DNA from: Microcaldota archaeon
GTDB lineage: Archaea > Micrarchaeota > Micrarchaeia > Micrarchaeales > CABMGC01
DNA: 41,480 nucleotides
Reading direction: 5' to 3'
Assembly (NCBI GenBank): GCA_030040265.1
Contig: JASHUB010000003.1
Coordinates: 1-41,480 of the forward strand
Shown here: positions 15,775 to 22,279 of the stretch, piece by piece
How positions within the stretch are numbered: the stretch's first letter is position 1
Layout of the letters: each line of letters begins with the position of its first letter
Notes under the pieces: model-generated
What the model saw: only the letters and a program-made list of their open reading frames with translations
Told to the model about the DNA's origin: nothing
The model's database searches: none
Program-made: the position numbers and the translations under genes

Positions 15775-16710
15775 TCATTTTAGTATCCTTTTCAGTCGCC
15801 TATACTCCTTTAGCAGCAGATCTATTGTTGGCTTAATGTTCCCGTTGTGTTCATATTCCTGCAGCGCTTTGTAATACTCCGAACGGTTTTTCAGCTCTAT
15901 ATTCACTGGAGGTAGCCCGTGCTTTAGCAGGATATTTATCAGAAGCAGCCTTCCGACCCTCCCATTTCCATCCCTGAAAGGGTGTATATTCTCAAACTGA
16001 TTATGCATAACTGCCGCAAGCACCAAAGGAGGATATTCATTCTTGTATTCGTTGTACCATTTTATCAGATTCTTTAGAAGTAAAGTAATATTTTGCGATG
16101 GCGCACCGCGATGGACTATTTCCCGGGCTGCATTCATGACCGCCACTTCTTCTCCTAGTTTTCTAAAATGCCCTGCATATTCTTTAGAATTCCTGAAAAC
16201 AAGCCTATGCAGCTCAAGCATTAGCTCAAGTGAAATGTGTACCTTCGTTTCGCGGACGTATTTTACCGCCTCCGATACTCCCTGCGTTTCTGATATCTCC
16301 TCCTTAGGTTTATCGGGCCATTCGTTCTTCTCTATGATGTTTTTTGCCTCCTTCTGCCCTATTGACGATCCCTCTATGGCATTCGTATCATAGGCAAAGT
16401 TTTCCGTGAATTTTAACCAACCCTTTTCACTAAGGTGTGATAGCTTTATCTTTCCAGCGGGCTTAAGCTTCTTTAGTTCGATTATCTCCTGGCTGGACAA
16501 TACGGTTTGATAAGGATCCGATATCCCCTCTAAGATGGAAAGCTTCTCACGTATCCTAGTCTCCGCATCCCTCCGCTTCTTCTCCAACTCTCTTTTAGAG
16601 AGATTATGACCTAAGTAGACCCTGACTTTACGGATTTTGTCCAGTTTGCGATAAGAGTGCGCCAAATAATAGTGAGTTACCCCTTTTATCTCACGAATTT
16701 CAATATGCAT
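15775..16710 (-). CDS. Fic-domain AMPylase with N-terminal inhibitory motif (class II Fic)
   Basis: 311 residues from ATG 16710; ATG 16719 is in frame but lies too close to the TATA box. The Fic signature HPFRDGNGRVGR (about 243-254) is complete: catalytic His, the Asp and GNGR. TNAIEG (about 109-114) is the S/TxxxE-G/N inhibitory motif, placed N-terminal to the Fic core, so this is a self-inhibited class II enzyme. Such proteins transfer AMP to target proteins. The N-terminal 60 residues are basic and helical (RELEKKRRDAETRIREKL) and could mediate binding. The gene is visibly more AT-rich than its neighbours and lies between tRNA-end repeats, which suggests transfer. Repeats of ATGTGACTAC around its promoter suggest specific regulation. 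Confidence 0.9.
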   Translation of the reverse strand: MHIEIREIKGVTHYYLAHSYRKLDKIRKVRVYLGHNLSKRELEKKRRDAETRIREKLSILEGISDPYQTVLSSQEIIELKKLKPAGKIKLSHLSEKGWLKFTENFAYDTNAIEGSSIGQKEAKNIIEKNEWPDKPKEEISETQGVSEAVKYVRETKVHISLELMLELHRLVFRNSKEYAGHFRKLGEEVAVMNAAREIVHRGAPSQNITLLLKNLIKWYNEYKNEYPPLVLAAVMHNQFENIHPFRDGNGRVGRLLLINILLKHGLPPVNIELKNRSEYYKALQEYEHNGNIKPTIDLLLKEYRRLKRILK

Positions 16711-16717
16711 AATACAC

Positions 16718-16758
16718 ATGTGACTACAAAATATAAAGATGTTTCTATATGTGACTAC
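16718..16758. promoter_or_regulatory. Fic promoter with two ATGTGACTAC operators flanking the TATA box
   Basis: ATGTGACTAC at 16718-16727 and 16749-16758, 31 bases apart, about three helical turns. Between them the minus strand has TTTATAT (16731-16737), which lies about 24 bases before ATG 16710. A protein bound to both sites would cover the promoter. The same motif forms the inverted repeat at 15740-15774. Confidence 0.65.
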
Positions 16759-16776
16759 TTTCCATCATTTGAATTA

Positions 16777-16927
16777 CACTATCACAAAAGTAGCCATATG
16801 GCGGTAAATATCGACATGGCGGGGGCGTTCTTTGGTGATGACGAGCCGTGTACCAACGATAGCATTTAATATACTTTGATAGTGATTGATAGTGTCTATC
16901 TCGGCAAGTCCACCTAAAAGTCCACCT
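16777..16927. repeat. Short repeat cluster around putative site B
   Basis: CACTATCA at 16777-16784 is the complement of TGATAGTG, which is repeated at 16877-16884 and 16887-16894, 10 bases apart. AAGTCCACCT is repeated at 16906-16915 and 16918-16927. The cluster surrounds the tRNA-end copy at 16817-16827; this 247-base gap has no gene. Confidence 0.5.
16817..16827 (+). repeat. tRNA-Met 3'-end copy, putative attachment site B
   Basis: TGGCGGGGGCG, the second extra copy of the tRNA-Met 3' terminus, in the same orientation as site A and as the tRNA gene. It separates the Fic segment from the beta-propeller segment. Confidence 0.5.
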
Positions 16928-16966
16928 CAACCGATGTGGTACTGGTATTCGTTAATCTTTTTCGCA

Positions 16967-18022
16967 TCAAGGTCCTAAGATTAGGGCACTGGGCTCGACT
17001 CCCAATGCTACGCTCTTTATCACTTTGTTAGTAGTTGCGTTAATAACAATAAGATTCTCTGATCTCAAATCTGAAACATATACCCTCGTACCGTTTTGGT
17101 TGATTGCAATTGCAGAGTTCACATATTGGTCCGGTAAGGAATAGTTCCCTAGGCTTATGGTGTCAATTACCGTGTTTTCATGCAAACTAATCACGGAGAC
17201 GGTGTTATTTTCACCATTTACCACATATGCGTAGGCGCCATTCGGGGCAATCGCAATGGCATCAGAAAAATTGAAATTTGATATCACGTTCGCGACTTTA
17301 TTTGTTGTTGCATTAAGGACTATAACGGTGTCATTTATACTATCTGGGATGTATACTTCAGCTCCGTTTGGGGTAATCGCTAAACCACTTGCGTATACCT
17401 CAGTATTTATTAAATTTTTAATTGTTTGATTTGTAGTGTTTATAATATAAACACCAGCTGATGCACCAATCCCGCTAGTAGATGTAACGTATGCATCAGC
17501 GCCGTTAGGAGCGATGGCAATCGCATATGCGAATTCTGGCGCCACGATTGTATTAACAACTTTGAACGTGGTGGTATTAATCACTGAGATCGTGCTACCT
17601 TCAAAATCTGTTACATATGCGTATTTGCCGTTTGGCGTGATTGCGACGTTCTGGGGGTCGCCAACTAGACTGATAATGTTGGCGACTTGGTATGTACTCG
17701 TATTTACGACTATGATATTATGGTTTATACCACTGGCGATATAAAGGTAGTCGCCGTTTGGGGTAAAAGAACCGCCACTAACCCCGATATCCCTTTGACT
17801 AATTCCCGAAACTCCAGTATCGTTTAGGCTAATTGTCTTTGCTATTGAGCCGGTAGTGGTGTTTATAATTGTGATTGTGTTGACGCCACCGCTTAGCACG
17901 TATAGGTATTGGCTGGATGGTGGCACTTTTGAGGATTGAGGGGTGACTGCCGTCAATGCTATAATTACAATCACAACTAAAATAACAGCAACTATTGTAA
18001 TTTTCGCCATCTTGTTAACCAT
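16967..18022 (-). CDS. Membrane-anchored YVTN/YncE-type beta-propeller protein
   Basis: 351 residues. An N-terminal membrane helix (about 6-27, ITIVAVILVVIVIIALTAV) anchors the protein, and the rest is outside. At least six repeats of the pattern VINTTTxKVxxTI followed by AIAPNGxxAYV are visible, the YVTN family seven-bladed beta-propeller repeat seen in archaeal surface-layer proteins. NxS/T sequons are very frequent (NTT, NDT, NTS, NAT). The role is probably cell-surface binding. ATG 18010 is an alternative start. It is AT-rich and sits between putative site B and the tRNA-Met gene, so it probably arrived by transfer. Confidence 0.85.
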   Translation of the reverse strand: MVNKMAKITIVAVILVVIVIIALTAVTPQSSKVPPSSQYLYVLSGGVNTITIINTTTGSIAKTISLNDTGVSGISQRDIGVSGGSFTPNGDYLYIASGINHNIIVVNTSTYQVANIISLVGDPQNVAITPNGKYAYVTDFEGSTISVINTTTFKVVNTIVAPEFAYAIAIAPNGADAYVTSTSGIGASAGVYIINTTNQTIKNLINTEVYASGLAITPNGAEVYIPDSINDTVIVLNATTNKVANVISNFNFSDAIAIAPNGAYAYVVNGENNTVSVISLHENTVIDTISLGNYSLPDQYVNSAIAINQNGTRVYVSDLRSENLIVINATTNKVIKSVALGVEPSALILGP

Positions 18023-18099
18023 ATAATCTAAAGCTATATGATGTAGGACCTATTTAATATTTGCTCGACTCTGATGGCTGATTTGAACTCTTTGTTCAA

Positions 18100-18220
18100 T
18101 GGCGGGGGCGGGATTTGAACACGCGACCTCTAGATTTCTTAGCAATCACAGCACAAGGCTCATCACTCATAATGCTTTGCATATGAGTCTAGCGCTCTAA
18201 CCAGGCTGAGCTACCCCGCC
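18100..18220 (-). tRNA. tRNA-Met(CAT) with a 46-base intron
   Basis: On the minus strand: acceptor GGCGGGG pairs with CCCCGCC, D stem GCTC/GAGC, anticodon stem CTAGA/TCTAG, T loop TTCAAAT. The anticodon loop CTCATAA is complete once the intron at 18136-18181 is removed, giving anticodon CAT. The T stem GCGTG/CCCGC has one mismatch. Elongator Met is the simplest reading; a tRNA-Ile with a modified CAT anticodon cannot be excluded. A TATA-like tatataag lies about 30 bases upstream (near 18247-18255). Confidence 0.87.
18136..18181 (-). other. tRNA-Met intron at position 37/38
   Basis: 46 bases between A37 and A38. The bulge-helix-bulge is imperfect: exon CTCA faces intron TAAG with three of four pairs. 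Removing it gives a standard seven-base anticodon loop. Confidence 0.75.
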
Positions 18221-18326
18221 GTCAGATATATTCGCCCAGCCTGTCTTATATACTTTTCTGCCTTTTGGACAAAACATTCACAAAACAATATAAACTTTGG
18301 TTAGAGATAGCTTACTACCCTTTGTG

Positions 18327-18398
18327 GCCTCGGTAGTGTAATGGCTCGCACAGGAGGCTGTGGACCTCCTAGGCCGGGTTCGATTCCCGGCTGAGGCC
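18327..18398 (+). tRNA. tRNA-His(GTG)
   Basis: Acceptor GCCTCGG (18327-18333) pairs with CTGAGGC (18391-18397) and is followed by C73 at 18398; a G at 18326 could serve as the His-specific G-1, encoded in the genome. D stem GTG/CAC, anticodon stem GGAGG/CCTCC with loop CTGTGGA (anticodon GTG), T arm CCGGG-TTCGATT-CCCGG. No intron. A TATA-like caatataaa lies about 34 bases upstream. Confidence 0.95.
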
Positions 18399-18406
18399 CC
18401 TCTTGC

Positions 18407-19486
18407 TCACTCTCCATCGAATGCAGGTCCGGTGACCACGACTCTGAGCGCTTCATCCGGACGTTTTGCGCGGTCGAACGCAGCCTCAATTTCGCGCAAT
18501 GGGAATCTATGGGAAACAAGATCCTTCAGCACTAGGCGTCCGTTTACTAGCATGTCATGAGCCTGCACGATGTCCCTTTCGGTGGTCGCATAGGACGAGA
18601 TCAGGCTGAGTTCACTTAGGTAGAATCGCTGGTGGTCGATCTGGAGCTGGCTACCCTTTACAGGCACGGCAAACGAGTTCACCTTCCCTCCCTTGCACAC
18701 TATCTCGAGCGATGCTGGGGCCGCGCTGGGGTGACTTGTCGCGATCACTGCGAGATCGACTCCGCGTCCAGCAGTAGCGGCGCGAACGACTCGCTCTATG
18801 CTTCCTTCATCGCGAGGATCGACGACGGCATCAATACCACTAGCATGCGCGGCCTTCTGCCTGAGCGGCGAGATTTCAGCACCGCCAATCCAGCTTGCCC
18901 CAAGGGCACGAGCGATGCGCGTCCAGAGAAGACCCACTCCACCAAGGCCATAGATGAAGACTGTGCTATTCGGCTTGAAGTCGACCCTTCGGGCCGCAGA
19001 GAACACACAACCTGCGGGCTCTAGGAGCGTCCCTTCCTCCCAACTCACTCTGTTATCAAGCTTAAGGACAGCACCAGCGCGCACATGTGTAGCAGAGGCC
19101 TTGAATTTTTCGGCAAATCCACCAGGTTCTAGATTAGTTTTTGAATACTCGGTGCAGACAGTGTAGTTTTCCTTAGCGCAGGTCTCACAGCTCCCACAAG
19201 ACACATGATGGTGCACGAATACCCTATCGCCCTTCTGCAGCCCCTCGACCCCCTCCCCCAACTCATCGATCCGCCCGACAGGCTCGTGGCCGATTTTCGA
19301 GCTAGCGGTGTATCCTCCAGTCACCTTCTCCAGGTCCGTGCCGCATATGCCGCAGGCAGCCATCTTGACCACGACTTCGCCGGGCAGCGGCCGAAGCGCA
19401 GGCAGGTCTGCTAGAGTGATGCGGCCTCCGGTGTCGAGCCGGCCGTACTTTATCGTGCTTCCGCTTTGAGGATTTGGTGTGGCCAT
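18407..19486 (-). CDS. Zinc-dependent medium-chain alcohol/polyol dehydrogenase
   Basis: 359 residues from ATG 19486 (MATPNPQSGS); the longer reading to 19546 adds an unlikely extension over the promoter. The catalytic-zinc residues are present in CGICGTD and IGHEPVG, and the structural-zinc loop in CGSCETCAKENYTVC. The NAD(P) fold has GLGGVG. The best fit is the threonine/sorbitol dehydrogenase branch of the MDR family; the substrate cannot be read from the sequence. It is a different class from the oxidoreductase at 13174, which lacks the catalytic zinc ligands. Its stop lies 8 bases from the end of the convergent tRNA-His. Confidence 0.9.
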   Translation of the reverse strand: MATPNPQSGSTIKYGRLDTGGRITLADLPALRPLPGEVVVKMAACGICGTDLEKVTGGYTASSKIGHEPVGRIDELGEGVEGLQKGDRVFVHHHVSCGSCETCAKENYTVCTEYSKTNLEPGGFAEKFKASATHVRAGAVLKLDNRVSWEEGTLLEPAGCVFSAARRVDFKPNSTVFIYGLGGVGLLWTRIARALGASWIGGAEISPLRQKAAHASGIDAVVDPRDEGSIERVVRAATAGRGVDLAVIATSHPSAAPASLEIVCKGGKVNSFAVPVKGSQLQIDHQRFYLSELSLISSYATTERDIVQAHDMLVNGRLVLKDLVSHRFPLREIEAAFDRAKRPDEALRVVVTGPAFDGE

Positions 19487-19550
19487 CGTTATCAGAATGC
19501 CTATAAAACTAGTGATATTTCTATGTTTCGGTTGGAGCCGACCCACGAAA

Positions 19551-21056
19551 TCAGACGAGGTAAAGCGCGAAGCTCCTCATGAACTTCTTCACGAACTTCC
19601 AGAACGGGTTCACGTTCCTCTTGACGTCCTTAATCATGTCCTTGTACCTCGTCTTCTCCTCCGCCGTTAGCTTCCCTTCCTTGACTATCTCCTGCTTCTT
19701 GCCTTCGACTATCTGGGTCTCGGTCTTGCTGATGATCTCCTTCTTGATCATCGCGTACCACTCGTCGAGCGAACCGCCGTGCTGCTTGATCATCCTGAGG
19801 AAGTCGCGCATCTTGACCTGCCTCTTCTTGCCGGTCATGTCTTCCTCCACGGCAGGTATGAGCGCCGCCTTGTCGCATATCTCGGCTATGTCTGCCTGCG
19901 AGAAGCCCATCGTCGCCCTCGATAGCCTGCCGTAGTCCAGCCTCGCGAGCGGCATCTTCCTTGTGTTGTATATGAAGGCGCCCTTCCTCGTCTTGTAGTC
20001 CGGCGGCGGGAAGTATATCTGTTCGCCGAACCTTCCAGACCTCTTCAGCGCCGGATCCATATCCCACGGCTGGTTGGTCGCGCCTAGAACGAATATGCCT
20101 TCCGGGTTCTTCTCCACGCCGTCCATCTCCTGGAGGAACTGGTTGACCGCCATGCGCATGTAGTTCATCGACTCTCCGCCGCCCTCCCTCTTGCCTCCCA
20201 TAGCATCGACTTCGTCGAAGAACATTATCGCAGGGGTGTTCTTTCTCGCCTGCTCGAATATCGCGTGCATGTTCTTCTCCGTGTTGCCTGCATACATGTC
20301 TACGATCTCGTTGATCTGAGCGATGAGCACGTTTGAGTTGGTCTCTCCGGCTATCGCCTTGACTAGGTAGGTTTTTCCGCCGCCTGGCGGGCCGTAGAAC
20401 AAGACGCCGAGGCCAAGTTTCTTCCCGTACGCCCTGAGGAGTTCCGGCTTCTTTATCGCGAGTATAACATTCTCGTAGATGAGCTTCTTCTGCTTCTCGT
20501 TTCCGACGACGTCCTTGAAGTTCAGGTCAGACCTGAACCACTTCTTCTGCTGCAGCTGGCCCTCCTTTATGACCGTGGTTGAACCAGCGGCGGTCGAGCC
20601 TATCGCAGTGCCAGGCGTCGAACCCAATCCAGCCACCTCCACCGGCTTCTCCATCTTCTTCTTCAGCTGCTCGAGCCTGCCCCTGGCCTGCTCGTACTTC
20701 GGGTTCTTCACGAGCGACTTCTCGTACCAGTCGTTTGCCGCCTTGTAGTCATTCTGGTACTCCGATATGATGCCCATGACGTACGGCGCGTCGGCGCTGT
20801 CCGGCTCTATGCGCATGACCACCTGGGCATCCTTGACCGCGTCGTCGTACTTGTTGAGTATCGCGTAGGAGAGCGCCCTGTTGAAGTAGGCGCTCGAATA
20901 GTTCGGATCAACCTTGATCGCCTGGGAGTACAGGTCTATCGCTTCATCAAACTTGTTTTCTTCAAACAGCCCGCCCGCCTTGGTGTACAGCTCCTTTGCC
21001 AGGGGCAGGGCTGTGTCTCCCTTCTTAGGTGGCTCTGCCGGGCTCCCATCTGGCAT
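19551..21056 (-). CDS. TPR-AAA+ ATPase
   Basis: 501 residues. Residues about 18-135 form three TPR units (FEENKFDEAIDLYSQAIKVD, then YSSAYFNRALSYAILNKYDDA, then a third). A Gly/Ser/Thr-rich linker (about 141-165) leads to an AAA+ domain: Walker A GPPGGGKT (222-229), Walker B IMFFDEVD (277-284), sensor 1 ATNQP (326-330) and Arg residues in RSGRFGEQ (339-346). The tail is basic and hydrophobic (FWKFVKKFMRSF). The single AAA+ cassette resembles the Vps4/katanin/CDC48 group, with TPR where Vps4 has MIT. It should act as an ATP-driven remodeller with partner binding through the TPR. It is the last gene of the Lhr operon, 3 bases after RNase HI. Confidence 0.88.
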   Translation of the reverse strand: MPDGSPAEPPKKGDTALPLAKELYTKAGGLFEENKFDEAIDLYSQAIKVDPNYSSAYFNRALSYAILNKYDDAVKDAQVVMRIEPDSADAPYVMGIISEYQNDYKAANDWYEKSLVKNPKYEQARGRLEQLKKKMEKPVEVAGLGSTPGTAIGSTAAGSTTVIKEGQLQQKKWFRSDLNFKDVVGNEKQKKLIYENVILAIKKPELLRAYGKKLGLGVLFYGPPGGGKTYLVKAIAGETNSNVLIAQINEIVDMYAGNTEKNMHAIFEQARKNTPAIMFFDEVDAMGGKREGGGESMNYMRMAVNQFLQEMDGVEKNPEGIFVLGATNQPWDMDPALKRSGRFGEQIYFPPPDYKTRKGAFIYNTRKMPLARLDYGRLSRATMGFSQADIAEICDKAALIPAVEEDMTGKKRQVKMRDFLRMIKQHGGSLDEWYAMIKKEIISKTETQIVEGKKQEIVKEGKLTAEEKTRYKDMIKDVKRNVNPFWKFVKKFMRSFALYLV

Positions 21057-21059
21057 GTA

Positions 21060-21527
21060 TCATAACCTCTCTTGTTTCCCCTTCGGCTTCTCAATACTCT
21101 CTTTACCTTTATTGTATTTAACCCTATCTAGAAGAAGGTTCAGTTCCTTGTCGACGCCGCTTATGTACCTGTTCTCCCTTGGAACGTTGTCTATCTTGAA
21201 GCTCCTGAACTTCACTATCAGGGCCCTTGCCGCAAGGTTCAGGGCCTTCAGCTTCTGGTCCTTTATCTTCCAGTGCCCTGCGATCTGGTGCACTATGAGC
21301 TCGCTGTCCGAGTAGAGACGGAGGTCGACATCGAAGCCGAACTCCTTAGACACCCGCTCAAGGGCGTTGACCACCGCGAAGTATTCCGCGAAGTTGTTCG
21401 TCTTGTAGCCGTTGAATATTGACTCCTTGATTAGCAGCTTGTGGCCCGAATCGAATATCTGGTAGCCAGAGGCGCTGGGGCCGGGATTCCCCCTGGCAGC
21501 ACCGTCAGTGTATATGTAGATGACCAT
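21060..21527 (-). CDS. rnhA: Ribonuclease HI-like
   Basis: 155 residues, the usual size. The fold and acidic residues are visible: D8 in YTDGAARGNPG, E48 in NNFAEYFAV, D74 in YSDSELIV, and a final D126 in GVDKELN after VPRENR, the equivalent of the family AD motif. The HI-type fold without an extra N-terminal domain cleaves RNA in RNA-DNA hybrids with two metal ions. It starts 8 bases after the metallophosphoesterase and ends 3 bases before the TPR-AAA+ gene, so it is cotranscribed. The Lys-rich tail is probably disordered. Confidence 0.9.
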   Translation of the reverse strand: MVIYIYTDGAARGNPGPSASGYQIFDSGHKLLIKESIFNGYKTNNFAEYFAVVNALERVSKEFGFDVDLRLYSDSELIVHQIAGHWKIKDQKLKALNLAARALIVKFRSFKIDNVPRENRYISGVDKELNLLLDRVKYNKGKESIEKPKGKQERL

Positions 21528-21535
21528 GAGCGCAC

Positions 21536-22279
21536 CTATATGCTTCTGAGCTCCCTTATCGTCCCGAAGTCAAGGGTCTCGCCCTCCCCTATGCAGAGGG
21601 CGCGCATATCCCCTACGTCTGCAAAGTCCTTAAAGATTGGTGCTATCTCGCCGCAGTCCTCCCTCAGCGTGTCAACGCCTTCTGCGAAGTAGTTGGCTGC
21701 CGGCAGCACGATGAGCTCACGCCCCTTCGGCAGCTTCCCGTAGAGGAAGCACCTGAGCTTCTCCTTCACTCCAAGCTTGTCATAGATCGCGATCGATGGA
21801 TGCAGGTGGCCCATGATCAGCACGCTGCCCTTCTTGCTGGCCGGCAGCTCGTCCCCATGGAAGAACAGGTACCTTCCAAGAAGCGCCTCCTCGCTGAAAC
21901 TCTCGAACTTCACCCCAGGCTTGAGCCGCTCTATGAAGTTGTCGTGGTTCCCCTTCACGAGGACGGCCCGCGTCACGTGCAGGTCCTCTGCAAGGTAGCG
22001 CATGAACTCCCTGAACTCGTTGAACTCCTCTATGTGCACCTCAGAGAACTCGTTCTTTATGTCGCCGTCAACGATCATCGTCTTGGCGCCTGTCAGCAAG
22101 ACCGCCTTCTTTGTCATCTCCTTTATCCGCTTGAGGTTCACTTTCGGCACGAAGACTCCCTTGCCGGCCATCACCCCTTCGTAACCCAGATGGACGTCGG
22201 AGCACACCAGCGCGTCGAGCGACTTCACGTACAGGAACGGCAGGCCGTCCACGATTTCGAGGTCCTTGTCCAGCCTCAT
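21536..22279 (-). CDS. Metallophosphoesterase, Lhr-associated type
   Basis: 247 residues. Calcineurin-like motifs are in order: SDVHLG (residues 27-32), VDGDIKNEF, KGNHDN and GHLHPS, giving the two-metal ligands. This is the phosphoesterase family commonly encoded next to Lhr helicases and DNA ligases and thought to act in nucleic acid repair. The second motif has DIKNE where many relatives have DLKHE/H. Its ATG overlaps the Lhr stop (ATGA), so it is translationally coupled to the helicase. Confidence 0.88.
   Translation of the reverse strand: MRLDKDLEIVDGLPFLYVKSLDALVCSDVHLGYEGVMAGKGVFVPKVNLKRIKEMTKKAVLLTGAKTMIVDGDIKNEFSEVHIEEFNEFREFMRYLAEDLHVTRAVLVKGNHDNFIERLKPGVKFESFSEEALLGRYLFFHGDELPASKKGSVLIMGHLHPSIAIYDKLGVKEKLRCFLYGKLPKGRELIVLPAANYFAEGVDTLREDCGEIAPIFKDFADVGDMRALCIGEGETLDFGTIRELRSI

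Noticed and set aside
18136-18181. tRNA-Met intron as a C/D-box guide RNA (it contains GTGATGA)
   Set aside because: A C-box-like word is present, but I find no CUGA D box at the far end, so the pair needed for a guide RNA is missing.
19551-21056. TPR-AAA+ ATPase as the ESCRT ATPase CdvC/Vps4
   Set aside because: There is no MIT domain and no ESCRT-III gene nearby; the neighbours are nucleic acid enzymes.
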